Of a stretch of 64,000 nt of DNA, positions 30,304 through 40,426 are shown in pieces. Both the position numbers and the translations under genes were made by a program. The stretch comes from an uncultured Prochlorococcus sp. Lineage in GTDB: Bacteria; Cyanobacteriota; Cyanobacteriia; PCC-6307; Cyanobiaceae. Numbering within the stretch: the stretch's first letter is position 1; every line of letters begins with the position of its first letter. Location: assembly GCA_902590775.1 (NCBI GenBank), contig CACIYC010000005.1, positions 1 to 64,000 of the forward strand. Reading direction: 5' to 3'. The notes under the pieces are model-generated. The model was not told where the DNA came from, did no database searches, and saw only the letters and a program-made list of their open reading frames with translations.

Positions 30304-30936
30304 TTAAAAAAGACATAATTGAGAATTAGGGTATTTATTTATCCGTTCTGCTGTCCAGTTTTCTGAACTCCAGCTTTTAATTAATATCTCTAATTCTTTT
30401 AATTCCAATAAGTTTTTATTTTCTTTTAACCATTTCTTTTCCATCTCTGAAGAAATGATTACTGGCATTCTGTTGTGTATTGGCTTCATTAATTCATTTG
30501 GTTCAGTCGTTAAGACACAACAACTTTCTATTTCACACCCTTCAGAACTCATCCATCGATTCCATATTCCTGCAAGCCAAAACGGCTTATTGTCTTTTCT
30601 TTTTACTATATGTCTTTTCTCTCGGAAGGCAGTTGCAGGAATAAGACATCTTTTATGCCTCCAACTTGCCTGAAACATTTTCTTAATCCCTACTGTTTCT
30701 AACCTGGCATTAAAAGGCCTTAGGCTTTTTAAAGGGTCTTTACTCCATTGTGAAATATATCCCCACAACATAAAAGAAGTTGCTATTTTCCCTTCGCTTT
30801 TAACAACAAGAACTGGGGCATTGGGTTTGATCAATTTTTGAGCTTGATATTTTTCCTTAAAATGTTTAGGAGGATCAATTTTAAGAAGAGCTTGTAATGA
30901 CTCATAGCTAGTATTTAATTCATATCTGCTACACAT
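30304..30936 (-). CDS. SOS response-associated peptidase / HMCES-like (SRAP) protein
   Basis: MCSRYELNTSYESL (Cys2), FNARLETVGIKKMFQASWRHKRCLIPATAF, ILTTEPN-like segment, HNRMPVIIS. Confidence 0.92.
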   Translation of the reverse strand: MCSRYELNTSYESLQALLKIDPPKHFKEKYQAQKLIKPNAPVLVVKSEGKIATSFMLWGYISQWSKDPLKSLRPFNARLETVGIKKMFQASWRHKRCLIPATAFREKRHIVKRKDNKPFWLAGIWNRWMSSEGCEIESCCVLTTEPNELMKPIHNRMPVIISSEMEKKWLKENKNLLELKELEILIKSWSSENWTAERINKYPNSQLCLF

Positions 30937-31220
30937 TTGCTCTATTCATGTTGAGATGCATTTTAATTTATAAAAATGGAAAGCCTTAATAAAATTGACC
31001 TTAACAGGTATATGTTGAAATTTGATTGAAATTGCTATTTATTTGCTTCATTTTTGTTGACGTCAAAGATTTTTAAATATTGTTGCTAGCCTATTAACCT
31101 TATAAATTTACGGTTTTGCTAGGAAAACCACATCAATATAAAAAACCTTATAACTTTTTTCATTTACACTATTGCAAAAAAAATATCATTGCGTAATTTT
31201 TAATTAATTCTATTTTTTTA

Positions 31221-31589
31221 ATGAATCCGACCAATTTAAAAGCAGTCAACTTTGCTTTAATGTTTGCACTTGCTCTTTTAACTGCTTATTTCACTTTAGA
31301 AAATACTGCTTCAACAACTGTGAATATTCTTCCTGGAATATCAGGTTCTATTCCTATTGCAGCATTAGTCATTATTTCATCTGGAATAGGTGCATGTGGA
31401 GCTTGGGTTTTTGCAGGTTGGACTGATAAATGGAGAAGAGAAGAAATTCAAGAATTGGAAAATACAAAGACTCGTATGAAGGATTTGGAGATTGATTTAA
31501 GTAGATTGAAAACTAAGCAGAATAATATCCTTCCATTTTCCAATGTATTTAGAGAAAATGAATCTGAGTTCAATAAAAAGGCAGCATAA
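31221..31589 (+). CDS. LapA-domain-like membrane protein with coiled C-terminus
   Basis: N-terminal TM pair then coiled coil, LapA/DUF1049-like layout. Confidence 0.6.
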   Translation: MNPTNLKAVNFALMFALALLTAYFTLENTASTTVNILPGISGSIPIAALVIISSGIGACGAWVFAGWTDKWRREEIQELENTKTRMKDLEIDLSRLKTKQNNILPFSNVFRENESEFNKKAA

Positions 31590-31640
31590 GCTTTTCTAAT
31601 TCATTGAACTGATATTCCTACTAAGGGTTTACCCTAAAGT

Positions 31641-31682
31641 AAAAAAAAAGAGTTCTTCATTATTGGAGGGCTCTTTTTTTTT
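31641..31682. terminator. Bidirectional-looking terminator
   Basis: AAAAAAAAAGAGTTCT...AGGGCTCTTTTTTTTT. Confidence 0.75.
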
Positions 31683-31749
31683 AATTGCTAAAACAGTAGT
31701 AATTTCTTATAATAAAATATCTGTAGTTAGGTTATAAAAATAAATATTA

Positions 31750-32376
31750 ATGAATTTAATTGAATACTTATTAATTTCTTTTTTATTGGCTATATTAGTC
31801 ATCACTATCTTTCTACAATTTAAAGGTACTGATATAGAAGAATCAATTTTTTCAAAAATCAGCAATGGGAAACAAGATAAGTTTGAATCTGGGAATATTC
31901 CAACTTTAGAAAAACTTTTAGAACTTGAGAAAATAGCTAGAAAAGAAGGCAGTAATATAAGCTTTAACTCTCTTATAGGCAGTTGGGAATTTATTTCAGT
32001 TTGGAAAAGAGAGACTGATAAGGAAGACTCTTTCTCAAGTTCTTTACTTAGATTATTTTCTGCAAGGCTAGAGCTAACAAAAATAGAAATTACTCAAGAT
32101 GAGGATAGATTTTCTATACGTAATTCTATTGAATTTGGATTTTTATCAATAAATTTTTTAGGAGAAGGATATTTAAAAGGTTTACAACCTCTTTTGCCTT
32201 TCTTTTTTGAAAGAATTGAGTTGAGAGCAGGGGAAAGAATTTTGTTAAAACGTTCAATAGATATACCTTCTGAAAATAATATGCCTTTTTTTGCTCTTAT
32301 AGGAATGGGAAAAAGTGGCAAATGGCTTTCTGCAAGAGGAAGAGGAGGAGGGCTTGCTCTCTGGCTAAAGGCTTAA
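31750..32376 (+). CDS. Conserved-looking hypothetical protein
   Basis: 208-aa ORF, N-terminal TM. Confidence 0.7.
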   Translation: MNLIEYLLISFLLAILVITIFLQFKGTDIEESIFSKISNGKQDKFESGNIPTLEKLLELEKIARKEGSNISFNSLIGSWEFISVWKRETDKEDSFSSSLLRLFSARLELTKIEITQDEDRFSIRNSIEFGFLSINFLGEGYLKGLQPLLPFFFERIELRAGERILLKRSIDIPSENNMPFFALIGMGKSGKWLSARGRGGGLALWLKA

Positions 32377-32430
32377 GTTTTAGGTCAAGCTATCTTTACC
32401 ATTTTTTGCTATCGCTTTTATTAAATACAT

Positions 32431-32790
32431 TCATACATAAAAGTCAAGTTGTTCATCTTCTTTATTGTTTTGAAAATCTGCTTTGATATCTTCCTCTACG
32501 TTAAGCCCATAAGCATCAAAAAATTTAATCATTAATTGTTCTAAAGTTATAGCCCAAGCTTCTTCTGTGATTTTCCATATTTTTTCACTAAATTGTTGAT
32601 TGAAATTTTTATCAACTTCTCTTCTATTATCAATTACAGAAATTTTTTTTAGACCTTCAGTACTTAAAAGAGACTTTACTTTGTAATAGCCCATAATCAT
32701 CATTTTTAGGTTGAATTTTTCCTTCTCATTTTGATATTTTTTTAATGCAGCTTCCCTACATTCTTTGGCTAATTCGGGTGTTAGTTCCAT
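32431..32790 (-). CDS. Hypothetical protein
   Basis: ORF track. Confidence 0.6.
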   Translation of the reverse strand: MELTPELAKECREAALKKYQNEKEKFNLKMMIMGYYKVKSLLSTEGLKKISVIDNRREVDKNFNQQFSEKIWKITEEAWAITLEQLMIKFFDAYGLNVEEDIKADFQNNKEDEQLDFYV

Positions 32791-32930
32791 TGCATAAAAT
32801 TAAAGTAAGGTTTTTGAGATATATAGAAGAATTTACTATATAAAGAATATACTATAAAGGAAATAAATATTTTTAACGTTAGTATGACACATTGAATTTT
32901 TGTAAAGTAAATTTTATCTCATTAATTCTT

Positions 32931-33662
32931 TTATTTTGATTTTAATCTGTATTTCTCACCAATAGCATTGCTTCTGCAATGGAGAAAAAGTCCTAGTGCC
33001 ATTAATAATTCAAAAATTTCTTGATCATTTCGAATTTGTTTGATAGTGGAGGAATAGGAAATATCAAAATAGAAATAAAATAAAGCTACTGAGAGGAAAT
33101 AAAGACTATATCTTTTTGCAGGTAGTGAATCTAGTTTTGGAAAATAATTCCATCCAATCCATCCAAATAAAATGCATGATATTTCAAATGAAGGATCTAG
33201 AAGTATATGATGAAAAAAATGTAGATTATGAATATTTGATTCTCCTTGGAAATTAATTGCTCGTATTGATTCCAGTCCATATCCAGTAAGCCTTTCCCCC
33301 CAGCTTATTTCTTCTCCAGCAACAAAGAAACATAAAAAAACTAATAATCCCCACAATATTAAATTTAAATCCAGACCATTTTTTGCCTTTATCGATAAAG
33401 TTTTTATAGCATATATTGTTGCACCTAAATAAAGAAAGAATTGTATCCATTCAAGAGGACCATCTTCACTTCTCAACCAATCAAACCAACTCATGCCTAT
33501 TACATCTCTCCCGTAAGGAAGGATATAAATTAAGCCATACATGATTATTAAATATACAATTGGAAATATATCTACTTCGGGGCTAAGACTTCCCCATGGG
33601 GTGCAGATATTTTTCTTTGCTTTAGAAGTTAATGGATTTAGAATTCCCAGAATAGAGTTCAC
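32931..33662 (-). CDS. Multi-pass membrane protein
   Basis: 243 aa, several TM segments. Confidence 0.75.
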   Translation of the reverse strand: MNSILGILNPLTSKAKKNICTPWGSLSPEVDIFPIVYLIIMYGLIYILPYGRDVIGMSWFDWLRSEDGPLEWIQFFLYLGATIYAIKTLSIKAKNGLDLNLILWGLLVFLCFFVAGEEISWGERLTGYGLESIRAINFQGESNIHNLHFFHHILLDPSFEISCILFGWIGWNYFPKLDSLPAKRYSLYFLSVALFYFYFDISYSSTIKQIRNDQEIFELLMALGLFLHCRSNAIGEKYRLKSK

Positions 33663-33806
33663 TTGATAAAAGCTTTCTTGAATTTAGTAGAGCTTTGGTA
33701 GCTAATTTAATTTAGCTTTTATTCTTTGCTATGCAAATTAGAGTCAGATAGATCTAAAAAAAAACTGGCCAAATAAACTATCAATATATGATTAGAAAAA
33801 AACTGC

Positions 33807-33846
33807 ATAACCACCAATCTTTTTATTGAGACCAATTGGTGGTTAT
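33807..33846. terminator. Perfect 12-bp inverted repeat ATAACCACCAAT / ATTGGTGGTTAT
   Basis: Arms 33807-33818 and 33835-33846. Confidence 0.6.
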
Positions 33847-33975
33847 TTCTTATTTAGGTACTCCAAATTAGCTTGATTGCTTTGCTTCTTGAAAGCACAG
33901 CATGTGGTTGCTATTAATGGGCTGCCTTTATGTGCCAGACCGTTCTGACTGTTTCAAAGATGATCTGTAGATTTT

Positions 33976-34119
33976 TTATGAATTATCTTCAACATCAAAT
34001 TTGGACAGATTTGGACCAGCAATTGCTCCAACTACTGCAAAAAGAACTATTGAGACAAAGCCAACTGCAGCAGCCGAGGGATTAAACCCACCTAAAGCGA
34101 AAGTAGCTAAGAAATTCAT
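33976..34119 (-). CDS. Small TM protein (47 aa), paralog of 48359-48508
   Basis: MNFLATFALGGFNPSAAAVGFVSIVLFAVVGAIAGPNLSKFDVEDNS. Confidence 0.6.
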   Translation of the reverse strand: MNFLATFALGGFNPSAAAVGFVSIVLFAVVGAIAGPNLSKFDVEDNS

Positions 34120-34345
34120 GGAAAGAGCCTAATTATTGAAGGGACTGTCACGAGAGCATACAAACTTACCGTTCAAAGCACAAAGATTTGAGTTGATATC
34201 TTCTTATTTAGTTGGATTATGAATGGACAATTACTAGATGAAATCGTAAAAACAAGCATTTTATATTTCTTTCTTGTTTTATTTAGGTAATAAAACCCTG
34301 ATAATTTTGGCTATCAAAGGAACCTTTTTGGAGATTGCTGAAAAC

Positions 34346-34462
34346 TTATATCAATCCAATTGAACCTGCAGTAAAACCTACAGTTATAAAAAATACAAAT
34401 TCTAAAAGGTCTCTATTGCTTGGCGGGATAGAGCTTAAAACAACGAAAATTCGTTGAGCCAT
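34346..34462 (-). CDS. Small TM protein (38 aa)
   Basis: MAQRIFVVLSSIPPSNRDLLEFVFFITVGFTAGSIGLI. Confidence 0.4.
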   Translation of the reverse strand: MAQRIFVVLSSIPPSNRDLLEFVFFITVGFTAGSIGLI

Positions 34463-35116
34463 TTGAACCTTGTACTCACAGATTGAGTGAAGCTAGTAAA
34501 AAAACCTTTTTTGTGAGCTTTTTATTCGGAAATAGAAAAAACATTAGATTATTTACTTATTTGAATTTTCTTAAGAGCATTCTTTTTTCTGTTTGTAATT
34601 GCCTTAGCTGCTTCTTAACGGTGATCCCTATGTCGATTTGAGGAAGTCTTGTTATTCATTTAATTTTCAAGCTCATTGACGCTTGTGAGATTTTTAAATT
34701 AAATGACTTGAAAAAGGTTTTTGTTTGTTGCAATCGATTAGACATAAGATGTCGGAACCTTATTGGACTCCTCACAAATAAAATATGGTTCTGATTTTGA
34801 GGAGTCTTCGTGATCTACAAGGACTCCTCCTAAAAAAATCTAATGAAACATTTTCTTTAGCCATAATCTTAGCTCTATAACTAATTAGATTGATTTTTGA
34901 TTTAATTGATAGATTTGCTTGAAACCGCCTAACAAACTTCTTTTATAAAAAGTTAATTGCTACTTTTAATTTGTAGATTGAATAGAAAGATACTTTTTTT
35001 GTTAATCTATAATTAAAGGCATATTTCTCTTTAGATATCTTTCTTGTATTAAATTTTTCATATTTCTAGAACTTATTAAGTATAATTATATAATAAAAAA
35101 TAGTTTTATTATTTTA

Positions 35117-35500
35117 ATGAAATCCAAGCTTACTTTTATTTATGATGGTGAGTGCCCTTTTTGTAATCATTTTGCTGAATTGCTAGAATTAAAAAGTGGT
35201 TTTACTGATATTTCTATTTTGAATGGAAGGGAGAACCCTTCAGAAATCAAGATTTTGTATGAAAAAGGTTTTGATTTAGACCAGGGTGCAATTCTTATAA
35301 ATAATTATGAGATCTTGCATGGTGCCAAAGCAATTAGTTTTCTTTGTTCTAGAATAAAAGATCCATCTGATGCATTATTAAAAATAATTTCTATAACATT
35401 TTCATCTAGCAGCAGGTCACATTTTTTGTTCCCTTTTCTTCTTTTTGCTAGGAGAAGCATCCTTTCTTTTAAAGGGGTTCCTTGGAAATTGGTTTTCTAA
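35117..35500 (+). CDS. Thiol-disulfide oxidoreductase DCC family (DUF393)
   Basis: TFIYDGECPFCNHFAELLE; C-terminal LLFARRSILSFKGVPWKLVF. Confidence 0.85.
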   Translation: MKSKLTFIYDGECPFCNHFAELLELKSGFTDISILNGRENPSEIKILYEKGFDLDQGAILINNYEILHGAKAISFLCSRIKDPSDALLKIISITFSSSSRSHFLFPFLLFARRSILSFKGVPWKLVF

Positions 35501-35522
35501 TTTAGAAAACCTATTTATGATT

Positions 35523-36029
35523 TCATTTAAGAGAATGATTTTTATTTTTTCTTGAAATTATAAAAGCTATTATTCCGGTAAAGGAATTATAAAAAGCTTT
35601 ATTGCTATGATTGAATTTAATAGAAGGGAAGAAGAAGTTGCTTGTAATGAGGATTGTCAAGAGTGCAATAATTCCAAGTATTAGTGATCTCTGCCGAATT
35701 GCCCAGAAAACACATAAAATAGGTGAAACACATGCACAGATTAGTCCAATAAGCAAAGGATTGCATTTAGATCGTCTGTAGTGAAAAATAGATAATTCTT
35801 TCTTGCAATTCTTAATTTGGGATTTATTAAGCCTGAAGTATTCAGTTTGAGGAATCCTTTCATTTTTATATCGTTTGTGTAAGCGTTTTTCTAGTTCTTT
35901 ATATCCATCAATTTTTAAAACCTTTAAGATTTGATCTGGCTTTAGCACCTTCATCCTTTGCTTGAAATTTCTTGTGACTCCTATTTTATATAAATCCTTA
36001 TTCCGGATTAGATAGATGATACCTATCAT
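35523..36029 (-). CDS. GIY-YIG-like N-terminal domain fused to TM segments
   Basis: MIGIIYLIRNKDLYKIGVTRNFKQRMKVL...LEKRLHKRYKNERIPQTEYFRL. Confidence 0.65.
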   Translation of the reverse strand: MIGIIYLIRNKDLYKIGVTRNFKQRMKVLKPDQILKVLKIDGYKELEKRLHKRYKNERIPQTEYFRLNKSQIKNCKKELSIFHYRRSKCNPLLIGLICACVSPILCVFWAIRQRSLILGIIALLTILITSNFFFPSIKFNHSNKAFYNSFTGIIAFIISRKNKNHSLK

Positions 36030-36288
36030 CTTGCTTTAATTCCTATTAATATCTTAGTTGCTTTTGTTTAATTAGGGAAGTCTTTAAAATATTCTAATTT
36101 TAGTTTAATACCCTTAAGCTAATATTCCTTTTTATAAAATAAATTTTATTTTTTCCTTTAGATCTTATTAACTGCTTTTATCTAGTGTTGAAAAACAAAG
36201 ATAAAACTCAGGTCAACATACAAGAAATTGCCAGAGGGCAAAAAGAAAAGCCTTCTGACAATTTCGAAAATAACAATATTTTGGATTT

Positions 36289-36474
36289 TTAATCTTTGAC
36301 CGCTGCTTTGAGGATATCCTTTGCATAGAAACTGTTATAGCCTTCTTTTGCTCTCCAACGGAAAAGAATAATGTGAACAGGGATCACGAACAAGGCATGG
36401 AAAAAAGTAAGAAGGAAGAAATCCCAAGGGATTCCTGGTTGCCCATACATCGCGAAAAGAGGTGATAAGTGCAT
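36289..36474 (-). CDS. Small membrane protein
   Basis: ORF track. Confidence 0.5.
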   Translation of the reverse strand: MHLSPLFAMYGQPGIPWDFFLLTFFHALFVIPVHIILFRWRAKEGYNSFYAKDILKAAVKD

Positions 36475-36814
36475 TGAGTCAGTTGATCCGTTTATTCATT
36501 AATGATTTTGCCTCTAATCTTCCTTGTTAGTCATATCAATATTTAAAAATTAATACCTATTAAAAATATTGCTTTCTTGTTGGATTAAAAACGAAGCGCA
36601 ATTTTAAGCTGTAATGAAAAAAAAATTCAATGTTTAAGAGCTTCTGAGTCCACTTTAATAGGGAGTTTGTTATTGAAAAATGCTTTTTCGGCTTTTAATT
36701 CAAAAAAGGGGAATACGTTTCACGACATCATTGCTACCTAGAGGAGGATGAAGTTTTAGGAATCTGCAAAACTCTCTATATCAATGTATTCTCAATTGTT
36801 GTAGAGAAGAAGAC

Positions 36815-37546
36815 ATGCAGACTTCTTGCTTGTCTTCAAGAATGAATAGCTCAGAAATGTTGGATGAAAATTTTGACCATCTTCTTTTAAATTTTTCAAA
36901 ACCTAATTATCGTGAATCAGCTTTTGGTAAGAATTGTTCTGAAAATGATTTTCTTGGTTTAGATCATGGCAATTATCGGCTATGGCTTTTAGATAATTTG
37001 CTTCCTAATACACGTTTAATAATTGAGCCCAAAATAAAAGGGAGTCCAGTTTTGCTTGAGTATGCAAATGGAATTTTGGCACGAGCCATTAATCAAGATG
37101 GAATGGAAAAAACTTCCCAAATTTCTTTTATTGAAAATGTTCCTAAAATTATTCCAATAGTTAGGAATTTGCGGATTCGTGGTGAAATCTATGCTCAGGG
37201 TTTTTCAGCTATTAAGTCAAGGAGATTGACTAAAAAACATCTTGCCGAATATTTTCCTAATGGAAAAGGTATTCGGTTCTCAAGCTTTCAAATTTTAAAT
37301 ACAGATTTAAACCATTATTCCCAATTAAAAGAATTAGATAAACTTGGGTTTGAGATTCCTCCAAATGAGTGCACTCGGATCATTGCCAACGAAGTCGAAA
37401 TTTATAGGCAATTGTGGAAAGCCAAAAAGCTTTTTAGTGAATTTCCTACTGATGGAATTGTCCTTAAAGTAAACAGTCGGAAGTGTCAAAAACAATTAGG
37501 TCAAAGTTTATATTCGTGTAATTGGGCTTATGCCATTAAAGATTGA
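36815..37546 (+). CDS. Stand-alone LigA-like adenylation/nucleotidyltransferase domain protein
   Basis: EPKIKGSPVLLEYANGILARAINQDG, LRIRGEIY, FPTDGIVLKVN, WAYAIKD match the LigA motif order. Confidence 0.75.
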   Translation: MQTSCLSSRMNSSEMLDENFDHLLLNFSKPNYRESAFGKNCSENDFLGLDHGNYRLWLLDNLLPNTRLIIEPKIKGSPVLLEYANGILARAINQDGMEKTSQISFIENVPKIIPIVRNLRIRGEIYAQGFSAIKSRRLTKKHLAEYFPNGKGIRFSSFQILNTDLNHYSQLKELDKLGFEIPPNECTRIIANEVEIYRQLWKAKKLFSEFPTDGIVLKVNSRKCQKQLGQSLYSCNWAYAIKD

Positions 37547-37593
37547 TATGAAATATTAAAAGAAAAATTGCTTTGGATTTTTTTCATCCTTAA

Positions 37594-37752
37594 CTAAATA
37601 GGACTTGGGGCATATTGTTCTGAAATAACATGCGTGCCAGGTCCTCTCCCATCTTGGTCGTCATCGTCGTCCTCAAATCCAGAAATAAGCACCCATATTC
37701 CTCCAAGAGACAAGAGAGCAGAAAAAGTAATAGCAGTTAAATCTGATTCCAA
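37594..37752 (-). CDS. Small TM protein with DDDDDQDG tail (52 aa, TTG start)
   Basis: LESDLTAITFSALLSLGGIWVLISGFEDDDDDQDGRGPGTHVISEQYAPSPI. Confidence 0.45.
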   Translation of the reverse strand: MESDLTAITFSALLSLGGIWVLISGFEDDDDDQDGRGPGTHVISEQYAPSPI

Positions 37753-37927
37753 AGCCGTAAAATTTTCAAATCACTATAGGTGATTATTCCTAAAGGTGTG
37801 GAATGTTTATTCTCTTTTTAGGATTTCGAACATGCAATAGTGTTTTGCAGCTATTAATTGCTGATGATTTCTTGAAATAATTTATCCTTTATTGTCATAA
37901 AAGAGAGCCTTTATTTATGATTGAATT

Positions 37928-38074
37928 ATGAATAATTTTTTTTCTGTTTTAGATCCAAATATAAAAGTCTTCTTGGGAATTGCTTTTACTTTGGGACCTA
38001 TTTGTATTTTTTCTCTTATTCTTTTACTTAAAAGGATTGAGAGGGATTCTCCAGATAGAATTAGATGGCGTTAA
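37928..38074 (+). CDS. Small TM protein (48 aa)
   Basis: MNNFFSVLDPNIKVFLGIAFTLGPICIFSLILLLKRIERDSPDRIRWR. Confidence 0.45.
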   Translation: MNNFFSVLDPNIKVFLGIAFTLGPICIFSLILLLKRIERDSPDRIRWR

Positions 38075-38374
38075 TCAATTTTATTAAATAAGGCCTTATG
38101 AACAAAACATGCAAGCTTTGAATTTAAAAAGCTTTTAATTATGCATTGTTTAGGAAAATCGATTGAATCTAATAACTCCAGTACACTTCTTTCCTGTATG
38201 TCATTAAAGTCGATAATTCAAAAACTCTGAAAGTGGACTGAGTACTTATTTTGTGCATACATGGCAGACGCTTGGCGTTGTTTTAGGAGATAGCCTAATA
38301 GCCTATGTAAATTCCCTCTAAAGAGATCTGCCTCGACGCCAAAAGCACCCAATTGTCAGTAATACAAATATACT

Positions 38375-38635
38375 GTGAAGATGCGAAATGTTTGTATGAG
38401 GCGCTCAAGAGGTTCTCATGAGAGTGATTTGCCTGCCTTCCTTTTTGCTGAGCCTGGTGATTTCGTTGCCATTGTTTATTTTGAGGATGATTTAGCTGAT
38501 TGGTGGGTGGGTCAGGTGATTCATAGGGTTGGAAGTTCATCAGACCCTACAGTTAATACTCTTTTTCAGGTTATTGATATTGATACTGGAATTGTTAAGA
38601 CAGTTAATGCTGATTTTGTTAGAGGTATTGTTTAG
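38375..38635 (+). CDS. DUF3104-like protein
   Basis: GDFVAIVYFEDDLADWWVGQVIHRVGSSSDPTVNTLFQVIDIDTGIVKTVNADFVRGI. Confidence 0.7.
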   Translation: MKMRNVCMRRSRGSHESDLPAFLFAEPGDFVAIVYFEDDLADWWVGQVIHRVGSSSDPTVNTLFQVIDIDTGIVKTVNADFVRGIV

Positions 38636-38798
38636 TTGAATGCTTAAGGGGGTAGTTGGTAAAAATTTTAATTTTAATTGAAGAGTAAAATAGATAAGAT
38701 ATTTATATGTAAATATTTTTCTATTTCTTTAGTTAAAATCTATTGAAAATTTATATGAGATGTATTTATTTATAAATAGAGTCTCTTTTAGGAAAATA

Positions 38799-39071
38799 CT
38801 ATTTTTTATCAAAGGATATTTGTATTTGTGGGTAATTTTTATTTTGATTGTCAAGAAAATCAATCACCATAATCATTAAAGGACTTATAAAGGCAATAGC
38901 AGCAATGAATGCGATTATCCGAGTTGGATTAAAAAAAGTTTCTTTAGTTAGAGGCTCCCCACATTGAACGCACAGTAAGACACTATCTTTACGTCGGCTA
39001 TGAAATTGATAATGTGATGAGCAGTAGGGACAGCTATACCTATTCATTAGAATTGAGGATAGTAAACACAT
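38799..39071 (-). CDS. Zinc-ribbon membrane protein
   Basis: YSCPYCSSHYQFHSRRKDSVLLCVQCGEPL then TM. Confidence 0.65.
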   Translation of the reverse strand: MCLLSSILMNRYSCPYCSSHYQFHSRRKDSVLLCVQCGEPLTKETFFNPTRIIAFIAAIAFISPLMIMVIDFLDNQNKNYPQIQISFDKK

Positions 39072-39256
39072 TATAATGATATGTCTAATTAGTTGTGCGA
39101 CTAAGTAAAAATATTCTCATTAAAATTAAATGCTTTCATATTAGATATGCAAATTAATTTTAGAATGCTTTGATGATTATTTCTAAGAATCAAAATTTTT
39201 TATGTTTTCTAAAAATTAATTCTCTGGGTAGTCTTTTTTGGCTAATCTTTTGTTAA

Positions 39257-39328
39257 GCGGGTGTAGTTCAGTGGTAGAACGTCAGCTTCCCAAGCTGAAT
39301 GCCGCCAGTTCGAGTCTGGTCATCCGCT
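39257..39328 (+). tRNA. tRNA-Gly(CCC)
   Basis: Cloverleaf: GCGGGTG/CATCCGC acceptor, TCAGC-TTCCCAA-GCTGA anticodon arm, T-loop TTCGAGT. Confidence 0.95.
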
Positions 39329-39760
39329 TTATTTATAATGAGTCTAATTAGTTTTTAATTCTATCAATGTTTCTATAAGCTGGATTTTTTTGCATTTCTT
39401 TGCTCTTTTATTAAATATAGAGTTTCGAGGTCTTGAAATGAGTTAGCAATTTTACGTCTTAAAAAGATTAGGGATTCACAATCCATTTTTGACTCTGAAA
39501 TCATTAATTCAGATTGATTGATTGCGTGTTCTAAATTTTTGATTTTAAGATCTAAAATTTCTGGACATTTTTTGCATTCTTCAATGGTGAACTTATCAAT
39601 CATAGTAAGCAAGTTCCGATAAGCATGACATCTATTAATAATTCAATTAATTTAGTTTAAGAAAAACATTTTTTCTGAAGTTATTAAATTAATAAAAAGT
39701 AAGTAATTGAACCTTTTTTAATTAAGAGAATATATTTTTAACATAGAAATTAAATCTCAA

Positions 39761-40426
39761 ATGGCAACTTACTTGGTAACAGGGGCTAATCGAGGAATTG
39801 GACTGGAATTTTGCCAGCAGTTAAAAGAAAGAGGCAATGAAGTTATTGCCACTTGTCGCTCTTCAACCAAAGAGCTCGATGAGATAGGTGTAAGAATCGA
39901 AACTGATGTAGATATAACATCAGGAGAATCCGTTTTGAAGCTAGTTCAGGAAATAAGAGGAATGAAAATTGATGTTTTGATTCAAAATGCTGGAATACTA
40001 GAGAAAAACTCCCTGTCTAATTTGGATCCAGAAAGTATCAGACGTCAATTTGAAGTTAATGCTTTAAGTCCTTTATGTTTTACACGAGCGATGCTAAATA
40101 ATTTGACCAAAGGTTCAAAAGTAATTCTTATGACAAGCAGAATGGGTTCTATTGATGATAATTGTTCAGGTAGTTCTTATGGATATAGGATGTCAAAAGT
40201 TGCATTATGTATGGCAGGTAAATCTCTTTCTATTGATTTAAGACCCATGGGAGTATCAGTTGCTTTACTTCATCCAGGCCTGGTAAGTACACGCATGACA
40301 GGTTTTTCGCCGCATGGAATTTCGCCTAAGCAATCAGTTTCAGGACTCCTCGAGAGGATTGATTCACTTACTATTGAGAATTCGGGTACATTTTGGCATG
40401 CAAATGGAGACACACTTGCTTGGTAA
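39761..40426 (+). CDS. Short-chain dehydrogenase/reductase (SDR)
   Basis: TGANRGIG, QNAG, YxxxK (YGYRMSK), HPGLVSTRM. Confidence 0.9.
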   Translation: MATYLVTGANRGIGLEFCQQLKERGNEVIATCRSSTKELDEIGVRIETDVDITSGESVLKLVQEIRGMKIDVLIQNAGILEKNSLSNLDPESIRRQFEVNALSPLCFTRAMLNNLTKGSKVILMTSRMGSIDDNCSGSSYGYRMSKVALCMAGKSLSIDLRPMGVSVALLHPGLVSTRMTGFSPHGISPKQSVSGLLERIDSLTIENSGTFWHANGDTLAW

